Assembly (NCBI GenBank): GCA_007570785.1
Contig: ML662442.1
Coordinates: 59,727,785-59,791,784, forward strand
Direction: 5' to 3'
DNA from: Antilocapra americana
Taxonomy: Eukaryota > Chordata > Mammalia > Artiodactyla > Antilocapridae
Length of the DNA stretch: 64,000 bases
The translations under genes were made by a program, and so were the position numbers. Positions 54,761 through 64,000 of this stretch are shown piece by piece. Every line of letters starts with the position of its first letter. The stretch's first letter is position 1. The notes beneath the pieces are model-generated. The model searched no databases. It had not been told where the DNA came from and saw only the letters and a program-made list of their open reading frames with translations.

Positions 54761-55139
54761 TCTGGAGCGTGGGGGCTGCGGGAGGAGGCAGCTCAGAGCT
54801 GGGATTGGTACAATCCATAGAGATCCCAAACATGGGGCCAGAAGCTTGGTCAGTGACTCCAGGGCCAGGGCTGCTCTGCAGAAGGACACGGGGCAGGGAA
54901 CAAAGCGTTCAAAGACCTACAATCTGGCGGGTCGTTAATTCAGAAGGTGAGGGCATTCGGTGAGGGGAGGAAGGGCCTGTGGGTGCTGGGAGGTGGGGCT
55001 GGCAATGGGCCAGGACACTTTCATTGTTTTAGAGTTTCCTGTCCAAGAGAAGCCAGAAGTTGTCCTGGTAAAACTGGGAAAGTGGAAGTAAGATCATCAG
55101 ATCAGATCCTGCTCCCAAGAGCACTCCCTCAGGGGCCAA
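54761..55139. other. GC-richer unique sequence
   Basis: No gene recognised. G-rich around 54760-54800 and 54955-55010. Open frames here have no domains. Confidence 0.4.
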
Positions 55140-55660
55140 GCCCAGTCTCCAGGCCCTACAGGCCCTGACGGACCTGCCGCTTTTCCTCGCCCCTCTCCTG
55201 CCCTCTCCTTGTTCACACGGCTCTAGACCCTCCTGCTGCTGTGCTGGTCCTCCCACGAGCCGAGACACCCTTGGCCTCTGCGCCTTCGGGACTTCCTGTC
55301 TTGTTTCCTGGAAGCCTCCTCTCAGCTCTCAGGGCTCAGTGCCCCACTTTCTTCCAGTCTTTGCCCAAATGCCACCTTCTCAGTGACGATTCCCCTGTCG
55401 TTTCCCCCCATGTAACACTGCATCTCCCTTGTGGCACTTTGTTATCTGCCCTCCCAGTCCAGTCCTGTGCTTCTCCATAGCACTCATAACTACCTGATCG
55501 CTTAGTCCTTTTTCTTCCTGCTTGTCTCTCCCATGAAAACACATGCCCCGCCAGAAGAGAGCTCGTGGATGTCTTTTCACTGCTGTAGCCTGACTTCTGC
55601 AACAGTACTGGCACTGCGTAGACACCCAATCCTGATTTGTCACCTGAATGAATACACATC
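55140..55660 (+). mobile_element. L2 LINE 3' portion
   Basis: Sense L2: ctgctgtgctggtcctccca (55233), gtctttgcccaaatgccacc (55357), tctccatagcactcataact (55471), cactgctgtagcctgacttc (55579), tactggcactgcgtagacac (55606), cctgaatgaatacacatc end. Confidence 0.82.
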
Positions 55661-56074
55661 TTCGAGGCCACATCAGGAGGCTGGATGTTGTCCTGAGATC
55701 ACTGGAAACCATCAAAGCCCTGAACCTGGACAGGAGCAAGAAGGATTTGCTTGTTTGTAGATTATGCTGAAGGTTGCCTGGCTTCTCTTGATTGAAGTAG
55801 AGGGCAAGTCAGGGGCTGGGAAAATAGGTTATTGGAACCAACTGGGATTTAAATAAGTCAAAGAAGAGCAGTGGACATGGCATAAAGAGAGCATGATGGC
55901 TTTGAAAGATGCTGAAAGTGGAATTGGTCGTATTTGATGGCTGATACACAGGATGAGGGAGGGGAAGGGAAAAGTACAAGATAACTCCCAGGGTCTCTAA
56001 TCAAGAGAGGAAAAGTGGCAACAATAGGAGCAGAATGGATGTGATTGAAAATGAGGTGTAAATATACTTTCTAA
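55661..56074. other. Unique sequence, nothing recognised
   Basis: No gene or confident repeat. 55855-56060 resembles diverged reverse L2 but was not placed. Confidence 0.35.
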
Positions 56075-56205
56075 AAATTAAAAAGAATTTTTATTGGGGT
56101 ATAGTTGATTTACAGTGTTGTGTTAGTCTCAGGTATATGGCAAAGTGAATCAGTTGTACATATACATGTAATCCACTCTTTTTTAGATTCTTTCCAGGGT
56201 CCTAT
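56075..56205 (-). mobile_element. L1 LINE 3' UTR fragment
   Basis: Reverse L1: ttttattggggtatagttga, tgtgttagtctcaggtatat, gaatcagttgtacatataca. Confidence 0.85.
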
Positions 56206-56691
56206 GTAAGTCATGAAATGGTCACCGTCAGTGATGCTGTGTGGGGCACTGCCGTGAGCAGGGTGGTGAGTGTATGCCAAAGACTGAGGTTTTCATTTTA
56301 GAGTTTTAATGAATCAAAGAATAAATTGTGTTCATTCACTCACAATTTCATCAGACTCATAACCATTCATCATTGCAGGTGCTGTGGGTTCGGAGGCAAA
56401 TGAACCCTCTGTGCCTAGAACTCAGCCTCGAGACAAGTATGTAAACAACAGAACAATAAACACAATCCAATAATATTATTGTAGAGGCATCAATAAAGAA
56501 CAAAGAGAGCAGAGAGGACCCTAATAGGTGTTCAGTGAATGCTATTTGAATTAGTAACTTACTCTGCAGGACTTGAAGAGAAAATCAAGACTCTGGAAAA
56601 TGGAAAAACTGGTAATGAGGTGGGGTTGGAGTTGGGGTCCAGGGAGATGGGGCAGAGGATGGAATTCCAGTCAGATGAAAGGATGCAAGCA

Positions 56692-56884
56692 GGGACTTCC
56701 CCGAGGGTCCAGTGGCTAAGACTCTGAGCTCCCAATGCAGGGGGTCTGAATTCGATCCCTGGTCAGGGAACTAGATCTGCATGATACAACTAAAGATCCT
56801 ACATGCTGCAACAAAGATCAAAGATCCCACAGGTAAGACAGAATACAACAAAATAAATAAATTAATTTAAAAATTTTCAAAAAA
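56692..56884 (+). mobile_element. CHR-type tRNA SINE
   Basis: Sense copy: gggacttccccgagggtcca, gaattcgatccctggtcagg, then tcctacatgctgcaacaaag and an A/T-rich tail. Confidence 0.9.
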
Positions 56885-57186
56885 GGGCGCAAGCAAAGAC
56901 AAGCTATTTGATATGACTAGGCACAAGGCATGTGGGTGGAGAGGAAAGTAGCTGAAGGTGTCAGGGCCAGATTGGGAGATATTTTAATGCCAGTGTATTT
57001 TAACTTCATCCCATGGCTGAGCATAATGGACTGTTTTGGAGAAGGCTAGTGATATTTGACTACTAGTGTTTTGATGTTGGTTTGGATAATACTGCTGAAG
57101 GTGGTTGCCGAGGGAGAGACTGAGGGAGCAGGGTGCAGGTCGGGGGATGATCACAGCAGCCCAGGAGGGAGACAACAGATGCTCAG

Positions 57187-57397
57187 TTAGTTAGTGTGAG
57201 CGACTCAGTTGTGAGCAACTCAGTTGAGTCTGACTCTTTGTGACCCCATGGACTGTAGCCTGCCAGGCTTCTCTGTCCATGGAATTCCCTAGACAAGAAT
57301 ACCAGAGTGGGTAGCCATTCCCTTCTCCAGGGAACCCGGGTCTCCTGTGTTGCAGGCAGATTTTTTATAGTCTGAGCCATGAGAGAAGGCCCACAGT
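57187..57397 (-). mobile_element. Bov-tA SINE
   Basis: Reverse copy; the tail carries a small duplication (gcgactcagttgtgagcaactcag). It lost part of the body before gggaacccgggtctcc. Confidence 0.92.
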
Positions 57398-57640
57398 TGC
57401 TTGATTAAGTGATATGATGTAGCAGAGGGGATGAAAATGGGAAATAGTTTATTGGTGGGACTGATCAGACTTACAGGCTAATTTAGGCTTCTTAGAGAGA
57501 AAAAGAAGCCTGGGATGAATCAAAATTTGTTGTTTAAGGAAGTGAGTGGATAATGATTTCCTTAGCCAAGAGGATGACCAGATTTGAAGGAGGAGGGGAA
57601 TCAATGAGGAAGACAAATTGTGTTTCAGATGCCTGCTCTT

Positions 57641-58319
57641 GGAACAGGATACACTGGTGAGTGTGGTTAATCTAAGTCTCTTTCCCAGCAGGTCATCCAG
57701 GGTGTTAGGCTGGCACCTGTGGCTTCAGCAGGGCTAGGCTAGTAGCAAGAGGAACTTTAGTCCAAAGAAATAGTTGGGAGGCCGTTAATCAAAGTTCATG
57801 GATCAGGATTAGGTCATTATGAGAACAGTGTTCCAAAGTGGGTCATCCAAACAGTGGTGGCTCTGGGCTGATAGCAGGGGCAGAGATCAAAGTCAGGATG
57901 GTGGGAGGGAAGTAAGGCTGAGTGAGGCAGTGTGGCTGAGGTCCAGTGCTGACCTCCAAAACTCCTTGAGATGGGAGGGCTGGACATAAGGGGTCCCAAG
58001 TAGAGTGGAAATTTTGAGCAGCTTCTTTTAGCAGAAACACAGTAAAGAAGCAGAACTTCTTTCAGTGAAATATCAAATCTGCCTTTGTTTGTTTTGCCAA
58101 GTTTGCTTACTAACATGTTCTTTTGTAATTCACACTGTAGCTTGGACGATTTCCTGCCAAAGATCAACTTGTGTCTTCTTTCTGAACATAAAGGAAACTG
58201 TCAAGAAATGAGGTCCATGTTCAATTCAAAGAGTGTCTTCTCTTGGCAGATTTCTTTTACACATCAGGATCTGAGTGATAGGGATGGGAAAGCCATTGAA
58301 TTTCTATTCTACCCCCATG
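57641..58319. other. Unique sequence, nothing recognised
   Basis: No gene or repeat recognised. The 116-codon minus-strand frame at 57817-58167 lacks known domains. Confidence 0.4.
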
Positions 58320-58740
58320 GATGTCGGTCAGTAAGTATTTGAGGGCCAGACATGAGCTTAACACTAGGGATGCAGCGATGAGGAAGATGTAAGTAATCTT
58401 TCCTCAAGGAGCTTGGAGAAAAGATGGGTGATGGTTGAGTGCTGAAAAGAAGTGTAGAGGATGAGGATGCAGGGGTTTGACAGTCCAAGGATTGGGGATG
58501 CCTTCCTGAAGAAAGCGCTGTTTATAAGCCCAGGGCTGCAGAACAAAGAGATGCTAGCCAGAGCAAGGTGGGGTGAGGAGAAACAATGGAGGAGGGGTAG
58601 CTTCAGTCCAGGAAGATCTGAGGGCAGCCAAGATTAGGGACATAAAAGCACTAGAAAAAATCTTTATGGCTTGAGTAGAGAGTGAGGAGGAGAAGGGAGC
58701 AAGGTAAGACTGCAAAGGTGAGCATGGACCATGCGGGTCT
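58320..58740 (-). mobile_element. L2 LINE 3' portion
   Basis: Reverse L2: cagtaagtatttgagggcca (58329), tagggatgcagcgatgagga (58365), atgccttcctgaagaaagcg (58498), agagcaaggtggggtgagga (58560). Confidence 0.75.
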
Positions 58741-59512
58741 TGTGCATGGCACCACAAGTTCATTTTTATTCAAAAGGTCATTCGCAGTGGCTGGTGGTCC
58801 AAACGAAAGTAATAAGAACTGGTGTCTTTTTTCCATGTGGGCTGTGTTTGCAGATTGTATTATCCCAGGTGAGTAATATCTCATGGTGGGTCAGTGGGTC
58901 GGTGGGTCACAGGGGCAATCTTTTTTTCTTAGAGATGGAGTTGTTGCAGACATGAGGGGGAAAATGTCAGCTGGAAAGGTTTGGAAGCTTTTCTCTAATC
59001 TTTTTAGTTAAGGGCAGAATTGTTCCTCTACATTTCGTGTTAATCTCATCAAGGATGACTGCTCAAAGTTTATTGTCAATAACCACTTTAATAGACTTAG
59101 AAGCATCCCTCCCAAACTGTAGGAACAAGAATCACATTGAACCCATTTTATTGATGTGTGCTGAGGTCTTGAGACAGTGATGCTAGGGTGTCCAGGTGCA
59201 GTAAGTCATGTGTGTTGTTCAGAAACTTTCTGGATTGACAATTCCACAATCTGGAGTCCTCTCTTCCTTGGCCATCCTCTGAGGCCATGTGTGTAGTTCA
59301 GCAGTAAAGCAACGTGTTACTTTGCATTGAAGAGGGAAGGTGGGGTGTGGATAGGGTGGGGTTTCAAAAGTGCTAATATTTAATGAAAACAAATAATTGA
59401 AACTTTGATATATTAAACACATGGGGGCAAATACAGGTTTTCTGGTATTATCATTTCCCAGAACAGTATGCCATTATTTTTCAATCTTTGACACTGAATT
59501 TAACTAGAAGTA
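58741..59512. other. Unique sequence, nothing recognised
   Basis: No gene or repeat recognised. A small (gggtcagt)n-like run near 58888-58903 is too short to call. Confidence 0.4.
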
Positions 59513-59716
59513 TCATGCGTGCATGCATGCTCAGTCGCTTCAGTCGTGTCTGATTCTTTGTGACCCTTTGGGCTGTATTCCATGGGATTCTCCAGGCAAG
59601 GATACTGAAGTAGAGTGTCATGCCTCCTCTCGGGGATCTTCGAGACCCGGGGATCAAACCTGCCATCTCCTGCACTGCAGGTGGAGTCTTTACTGACTGA
59701 ACCACCAGGGAAGCCT
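59513..59716 (-). mobile_element. Bov-tA SINE with internal deletion
   Basis: Reverse copy. After gggctgtattccatgggatt about 20 bases of the usual body are missing. Ends actgaaccaccagggaagcc. Confidence 0.92.
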
Positions 59717-59819
59717 CAATTGTATTATATATTCTATATATTCTTTTTAGAGAGATTTTTTGATGTGGATCGTTTTTAAAGTCTTCACTGAATTTGTCAT
59801 AATATTGCTTCTGTTTTAT

Positions 59820-59935
59820 GTTTTAGATTTTTGGCTGTGAGGCATATGGGAGTTCAGCTCCCCAACCAGGGTTCGAACCCACATCCCATACACTGGAAAG
59901 GGAAGTCTTAACCCATGAACCATCAGGGAAGTCCC
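59820..59935 (-). mobile_element. CHR-type tRNA SINE
   Basis: Reverse copy: tttttggctgtgaggcatat, aaccagggttcgaacccaca B-box region, ccatcagggaagtccct terminus. Confidence 0.88.
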
Positions 59936-60364
59936 TGTTTTATACATTCTTTTGTTCAATGATATATAATTCTTTTGGGTAGCTATGTCTTCATTTTGTC
60001 ATCTTTCTAAAAACTTTTTCTTTTATTTCTAGCATCACTACTTCTTGCTATAGTTTTTAATTCTATAATTAGGTGTTTTTGTGTTCTTAGTGGGTAGAAG
60101 CTAGCACTGCTTATTCTACAGATTATAAAAGGATGCCCCGTCTAGGTGAATAAAGTTCAAAATAATGTCCTTTCCAGGAGATAAAATTACATAAAGGATT
60201 GTCTCCTCCAGGGCCAAGGTGTAAGGCTTGGCGCGTATAGGCTGGATTCCACTTGTCAGCTCAGCAGCTGTCCGTGCAGTGCACCAACGGTGCAGCCAGG
60301 CGGAGAGACCTGCAGTGCTATTGTCTTCATCTTCAGGATCCTCATGGTTTATTTCACTCAAAAT
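59936..60364. other. Unique sequence, nothing recognised
   Basis: No gene or repeat recognised. The minus-strand 84-codon frame at 60116-60370 begins in unique sequence and has no recognised domain. Confidence 0.35.
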
Positions 60365-60470
60365 GCTCATTCAACGAGGCACTATGTGAGCCATTCTGAG
60401 GGATGTGAAGATGGGTGGATTTCAGGGGCTGTCCTGAAGAAGTTTGCAATCTAGTAAACTAGACATACAT
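60365..60470 (-). mobile_element. L2 3'-end fragment
   Basis: Reverse L2: ctcattcaacgaggcactat, tctgagggatgtgaagatgg, agtttgcaatctagtaaact. Confidence 0.65.
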
Positions 60471-60497
60471 GGACAATGATAATCATTCTGTCTCTCT

Positions 60498-60541
60498 CTT
60501 TGTGTGTGTGTGTATATGTGTATGTGTGTGTGTCTGTGTGT

Positions 60542-60588
<47 letters not shown>
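60498..60588. repeat. (TG)n microsatellite, interrupted
   Basis: About 90 bases of TG repeat with TATG and TCTG interruptions, the longest TG array in the window. Confidence 0.97.
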
Positions 60589-60886
60589 CACAAAGCCTCA
60601 TCCTAAAGAATGTATGTGAAGCTGCTCAGTAAGAACCTCCACAATAAAGTGATGTTAAATTTAACTTACAACATTTTTAAATTTAAAAAATCATAATCAT
60701 ATATAAGAAGGAGGACTAACATAAACAGTGACCATAGAGGTCAACTCAGAGCCTCAAGTTCTGAGTTTCCTGGCATCCAAAGTGAAAAAGTCAAACACGT
60801 CCAAGTACGGAATTCTCAACATCAAAGATGAAGTCTACCCTGAATTGACCAGGATAGGCCAGAGATTTTGATCTCTGGCTCCAAAT
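60589..60886. other. Unique sequence, nothing recognised
   Basis: No gene or repeat recognised. Confidence 0.4.
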
Positions 60887-60894
60887 CTCAGAGG

Positions 60895-61120
60895 TGTTCG
60901 TGCACGCTAAGTCAGTTCAGTCATGTCTGACTCTTGGTGACCCCATGGACTGTGGCCTCCCAGGTTCCGCTGTCTATGGGATTCTCCAGGCAAGAATCCT
61001 GGAGTGGGTTTCTATGCCCTTCTCCAGAGGGTCTTCCTGACTCAGGGATCAAACCTAAGTCTCTTTTGTCTCCCATATTGGCAGGCCAATTCTTTACCTC
61101 TAGGGCCACCTGGGAAGCCC
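60895..61120 (-). mobile_element. Bov-tA SINE with 8-bp TSD
   Basis: Near full-length reverse copy. TSD ctcagagg at 60887-60894 and 61121-61128. Its plus strand opens a 191-codon frame (60934-61509) that runs on into unique DNA, not a gene. Confidence 0.95.
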
Positions 61121-61128
61121 CTCAGAGG

Positions 61129-61959
61129 CATACATCACCACAAATACCTATTTCTTATCCCATGACTAGGCAGCTGGTAAAGCAGCTCTCTAGGACAAGG
61201 CACCATGGTGACTTCTGGGCCCAGGCCAACTCTGTCTCATGGATTACCATTGCAACCCAAGGTCTCTGTGTATTTGCTGTGGGAGGGAGGTCGAGAGTGA
61301 GTAGAAAACATGTCACACCTGCTCGTAGCTTATTGGCCAGGACTAGTTGTGTGACAGGGCAAGACTATAAGGGGCCAAGAAATGTAATGTTTGGTCAGGT
61401 GACCACTTCTGCCACACACATAGGCTGTGCAAACCTCTTCATAAAGTGGAATTCTCAAAGAAGGCTTTCACATTGGACTCTATATAAGGCAGAACCTCAG
61501 AGGAACTAAGACTGTGGATTACAGGGATTCAAAGAGAAAGATGACAGTTCTGTTCTTGTTTCAAGGTGATCAGTGGAGATTTCATTGGAGGAGGCTGGAA
61601 ATAAAGTAGGTTCAAAAACTGAAGGGAACTCTGGAAGGTCTGGAGGAAATCAGGTAGGAAGAAGGTCATTACCTGCAGAGAAAATGGCAGAAGGTCCTGG
61701 TTCTCTCCTGCGAACATTAAATGGTCTAATTCACCGGGTGTTTGAAGCAGGGGTGGGGATCACATTGCATGGGCCATGGTGCAGAGACTGGTGGCTTTTG
61801 TGTTTATTCCAGTAGCTATTTGGTGGCAGGAAGCTCTTGCTGTTGTCATTTCAGCGTCTTCTATTCTGTGGCGCTGCTGCATGCTCTCCAAAAATCTTTA
61901 ATCATATTTCAAGGGATTAAAAAAACCCACAGAAGTCACACAATTTTTTTTTTCTCCTC
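61129..61959. other. Unique sequence, nothing recognised
   Basis: No gene or repeat recognised; T-rich stretch at 61944-61953. Confidence 0.4.
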
Positions 61960-62570
61960 CCTGCAGACACATACCTTAGCGCAAGAGATGTGTCCTTAAA
62001 TATTTCCTCAGGAAAAATTAATGAAGTGAATTAAAACAGACCTTCTTTCAAGTCGTTCCAAATGAACTCATTTCATAGCCTTTATCATGGCTTCTCTGCC
62101 ATTGGGGAAATTTATTTAAGTTATTAAAAAAAAAATCCTTAAAATTCTCAGCTGAAAAATTGGCTTCTGTTTTTTCTACAAAGCTAACTCACCTGATTTG
62201 TCAGAACAGCTTGAAAATGAAGTGCTAACTGGTGGGTTTTATTGAAAGGAAACCGAGTGGAACAACATATGTATTTTCTTAGGAAACTCAAAAAGCTCAC
62301 GGTCATGTGGTGTTCCTGCGGGTGAATTCTTTGTTATGAATTACAACCTGCTTACTGATGAGTTGTTAATAAAAAGTAGGCCTGCCGGGCCATTATATTT
62401 TTCCACACAGTACACACAGTTTAGTTTTCTTTTTCTTTTTTTTAAGTTTTCATTAATGCACTGAGTGTGAATAAATCTGTTTCTAATTTGTGATTGTTTT
62501 CCCTTCATCTGGACAATAATTTATTGCCAAATCTCACACTTGTCTGTGACTACCATCCCCCCCAACAGGA
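61960..62570. other. Enhancer-like repeat-free block 1
   Basis: AT-rich, repeat-free, with many homeodomain-type cores (gaaaaattaatgaagtgaat near 62012, tttcattaatgcactgag near 62447). The texture is that of a conserved noncoding element. Function is inferred only. Confidence 0.4.
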
Positions 62571-62629
62571 ATGTTTTAATTTTTCTTTCCCCTCCTTCCT
62601 TTCTTGCCCCCTCCTCCACTGCCTTGCTT

Positions 62630-63250
62630 TAAACCGGGGGAACGTGAGACCCAAAAAGTTGCAGGATGGCAGGGTTCTTGTCGGTGGAGGTCACGTCCAA
62701 ATATCTGGACTCACGGGAAGCCGGAGGTAACCCAGGCGCTGGTGGACCAGTCCGCGTTCATCGTAAGACCCGCCAGCTGGAGTTGTTTGGAGCTGAGAAA
62801 ATAAGCTCAGGGAAAACTGTTGAGGCAAACTAGAAACAGATGGTAACCTGAGGTGGCGGGACAACTTTATTTAGCGTGGCAGTTCGACTTTATTTATTTA
62901 TTTTACACGTGCATCTGGTCGCGCTGGGGCGCCGCTATGCATACTCATTATTAGGCTGTTAATAGTGGATCTGATTTGCCAAGGAATATTAGCAATTAAG
63001 TTCACTATGTATTCAAGTCGATTCATATTTTAGTGGGCCTTTGTGAGGCATGTTAGTGGTTAGGGTTTTATGTGGAAAGGGCGTAGGAGCTGCCGTTTGA
63101 AGTTCTAGTGGTGTGGAAAATGTGTATCTTCCAATTTAGGATCTTAAAGTGGTCCCACCACTGGAGAACATGGCCAAGTTGTTCATAAACGGCCAGCGGG
63201 ATGCTAATGCATTGCTGTGGATGCAGCCTTGATTTTAGAAATATTCGGGG
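62630..63250. other. Enhancer-like repeat-free block 2, local CpG enrichment
   Basis: I count about 19 CpG dinucleotides in 62630-62940, far above neighbouring DNA. 62930-63030 then holds a dense motif run: atgcatactcattattaggc, gatttgccaaggaatattag and cacaattaag-like sites. No open frame with domains. It could be a regulatory element or an edge of one. Confidence 0.4.
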
Positions 63251-64000
63251 TTGCTCTTTTGTAGATAGGTGGAGGGTGGGCCCACCCTTATTTTCTCTGG
63301 AGGTTTGAGAACCCCTCTAGGGATGGGTTTGGGCCACTTAATTCATTGGTCCATGTCTCCTTTCTCCATCAATAGCTCCATCAATACTTAAAATTTAGAA
63401 AATCATTTTGTGATGGGGGAAGCAATGTGAGATGGAAACTAGATTTTGCAAAAACAATAAACTCAGATTGTTTTTCCTTTTAGTTCTTAGTCGGTGTAAT
63501 TTTCACCCTTCTGAGTTGGGTCTGGGTCTTAAATTTCTAAAAAATTGTGATTACTGCAGTGGCTTCCACTGAGCTGCCCAGACTTGGTCTTTGGGACAGG
63601 TGGATTCTTGCCTGACTTATAGCTAATTTTGCAGAACTGGGAAGCTTGGCTAATTGAAACTGTCACCTGAAAATCTGATGAGTCTTTAATTACCCAGCAT
63701 ATGCAGTTTTCCCAACCACTGGGGGTTCACTCCCAATGTGTGCAGAGACTACCCCATCTACTCCAAGTGTACTGGTTGTTCTGATTCTTGAATTAAATCC
63801 ACATGGAAGCTGGCACAGGGGACATTGTATAAGTGATCAGGGCTGCCAGTAATGTAGTCACTGTTTACCTATGAGCTCCAGAACCTGTAAGTAATGAAAA
63901 TGTTATCAAAGTAAAATTATCTAAGTAAGTGTGTCCTAGTAATGAGAGTGTTTGTGTGTGCAGATGTGAACTAGATTCCTTTAGGTATGTATGATGATGT
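63251..64000. other. Unique sequence, nothing recognised
   Basis: No gene or repeat recognised up to the window edge. Confidence 0.4.

Larger units (their letters stand above)
56330..57640 (-). mobile_element. L2 LINE, third long copy, split by two SINEs
   Basis: Reverse L2: tcattcactcacaatttcat (56332), acaagtatgtaaacaacaga (56433), agggccagattgggagatat (56963), ttaacttcatcccatggctg (57000), agcagcccaggagggagaca (57153), gatgaatcaaaatttgttgt (57514). Diverged but in order. Confidence 0.7.

Noticed and set aside
58831..58874. Splice-like pair (pyrimidine tract and AG, then gtgagt) enclosing about 15 bases
   Set aside because: The would-be exon is too short and has no coding or conservation support visible here.
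131..61120. Regularly recurring near-identical ~200-base units, considered as an array or CRISPR-like pattern
   Set aside because: They are dispersed Bov-tA SINEs in both orientations with separate TSDs; spacing is irregular and this is a mammalian genome.
60934..61509. 191-codon plus-strand open frame, the longest in the window
   Set aside because: Its first 60 or so codons are a reverse Bov-tA; the rest is unique DNA with no recognised domain.

Overview
This is mammalian nuclear DNA from a ruminant, most likely a bovid close to cattle. The diagnostic signal is about 37 copies of the ruminant Bov-tA/Bov-A SINE (a tRNA-Glu-like head joined to a BovB tail), six BovB LINE fragments, several ruminant-type young L1 copies and a few CHR-type tRNA SINEs. 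Older shared mammalian repeats lie beneath them: L2, MIR, MaLR and ERVL LTRs, and hAT and Tigger DNA transposons. I found no protein-coding exon that I can defend, no RNA gene and no CpG island. The window reads as intergenic or deep intronic DNA. The long open frames are translations of SINE, L1 or L2 sequence, or chance frames.

Layout. 1-2.9 kb: a diverged tandem duplication, copy A carrying a SINE and copy B carrying a young L1 with a perfect 15-bp target-site duplication (TSD). 3-7.3 kb: L1 and L2 pieces, a hAT relic, and a MIR split by a Tigger/MER2-like element. 7.3-8.3 kb: repeat-free DNA that looks like a conserved noncoding element. 8.3-11.7 kb: SINEs and a possible decayed pseudogene. 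11.9-15.4 kb: an L1 interrupted by a BovB that is itself interrupted by a Bov-tA, then a second BovB. 15.4-18.6 kb: mostly unique. 18.6-21.1 kb: an AT-rich old L1 (ORF2 region) with young insertions. 21.3-27.3 kb: mostly unique and SINE-poor, with a compound TG/AG microsatellite. 27.3-33 kb: SINEs, L1 tails, an MLT1-like LTR and a BovB. 33.7-35.8 kb: an old L1 3' UTR broken open by SINE, inverted-repeat, SINE and BovB sequence. 36-41 kb: mostly unique with L2, MIR and hAT fragments. 41-46 kb: SINEs inside a long minus-strand L2 cut by two MaLR LTRs. 47.4-51.2 kb: a second minus-strand L2 cut by a class-I-like solo LTR, which is in turn cut by a twin-primed L1, then an ERVL-type LTR. 51-61 kb: MIR/L2 fragments and SINEs. 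61.1-64 kb: repeat-poor, locally CpG-rich, enhancer-like DNA.

The biology here is retrotransposition history. L2/MIR, MaLR/ERVL and DNA transposons form the floor, L1 lies above them, and BovB, Bov-tA and young L1 are on top. Bov-tA and BovB share their 3' sequence, so the SINE is presumed to be mobilised by BovB protein. No gene network can be described. Strand convention for SINEs: '+' means the tRNA-like head is on the left; '-' means the plus strand starts with the tail motif resembling gtgctaagtcgcttcag. Family names come from recognition by eye, without a library search, so subfamily names are approximate.
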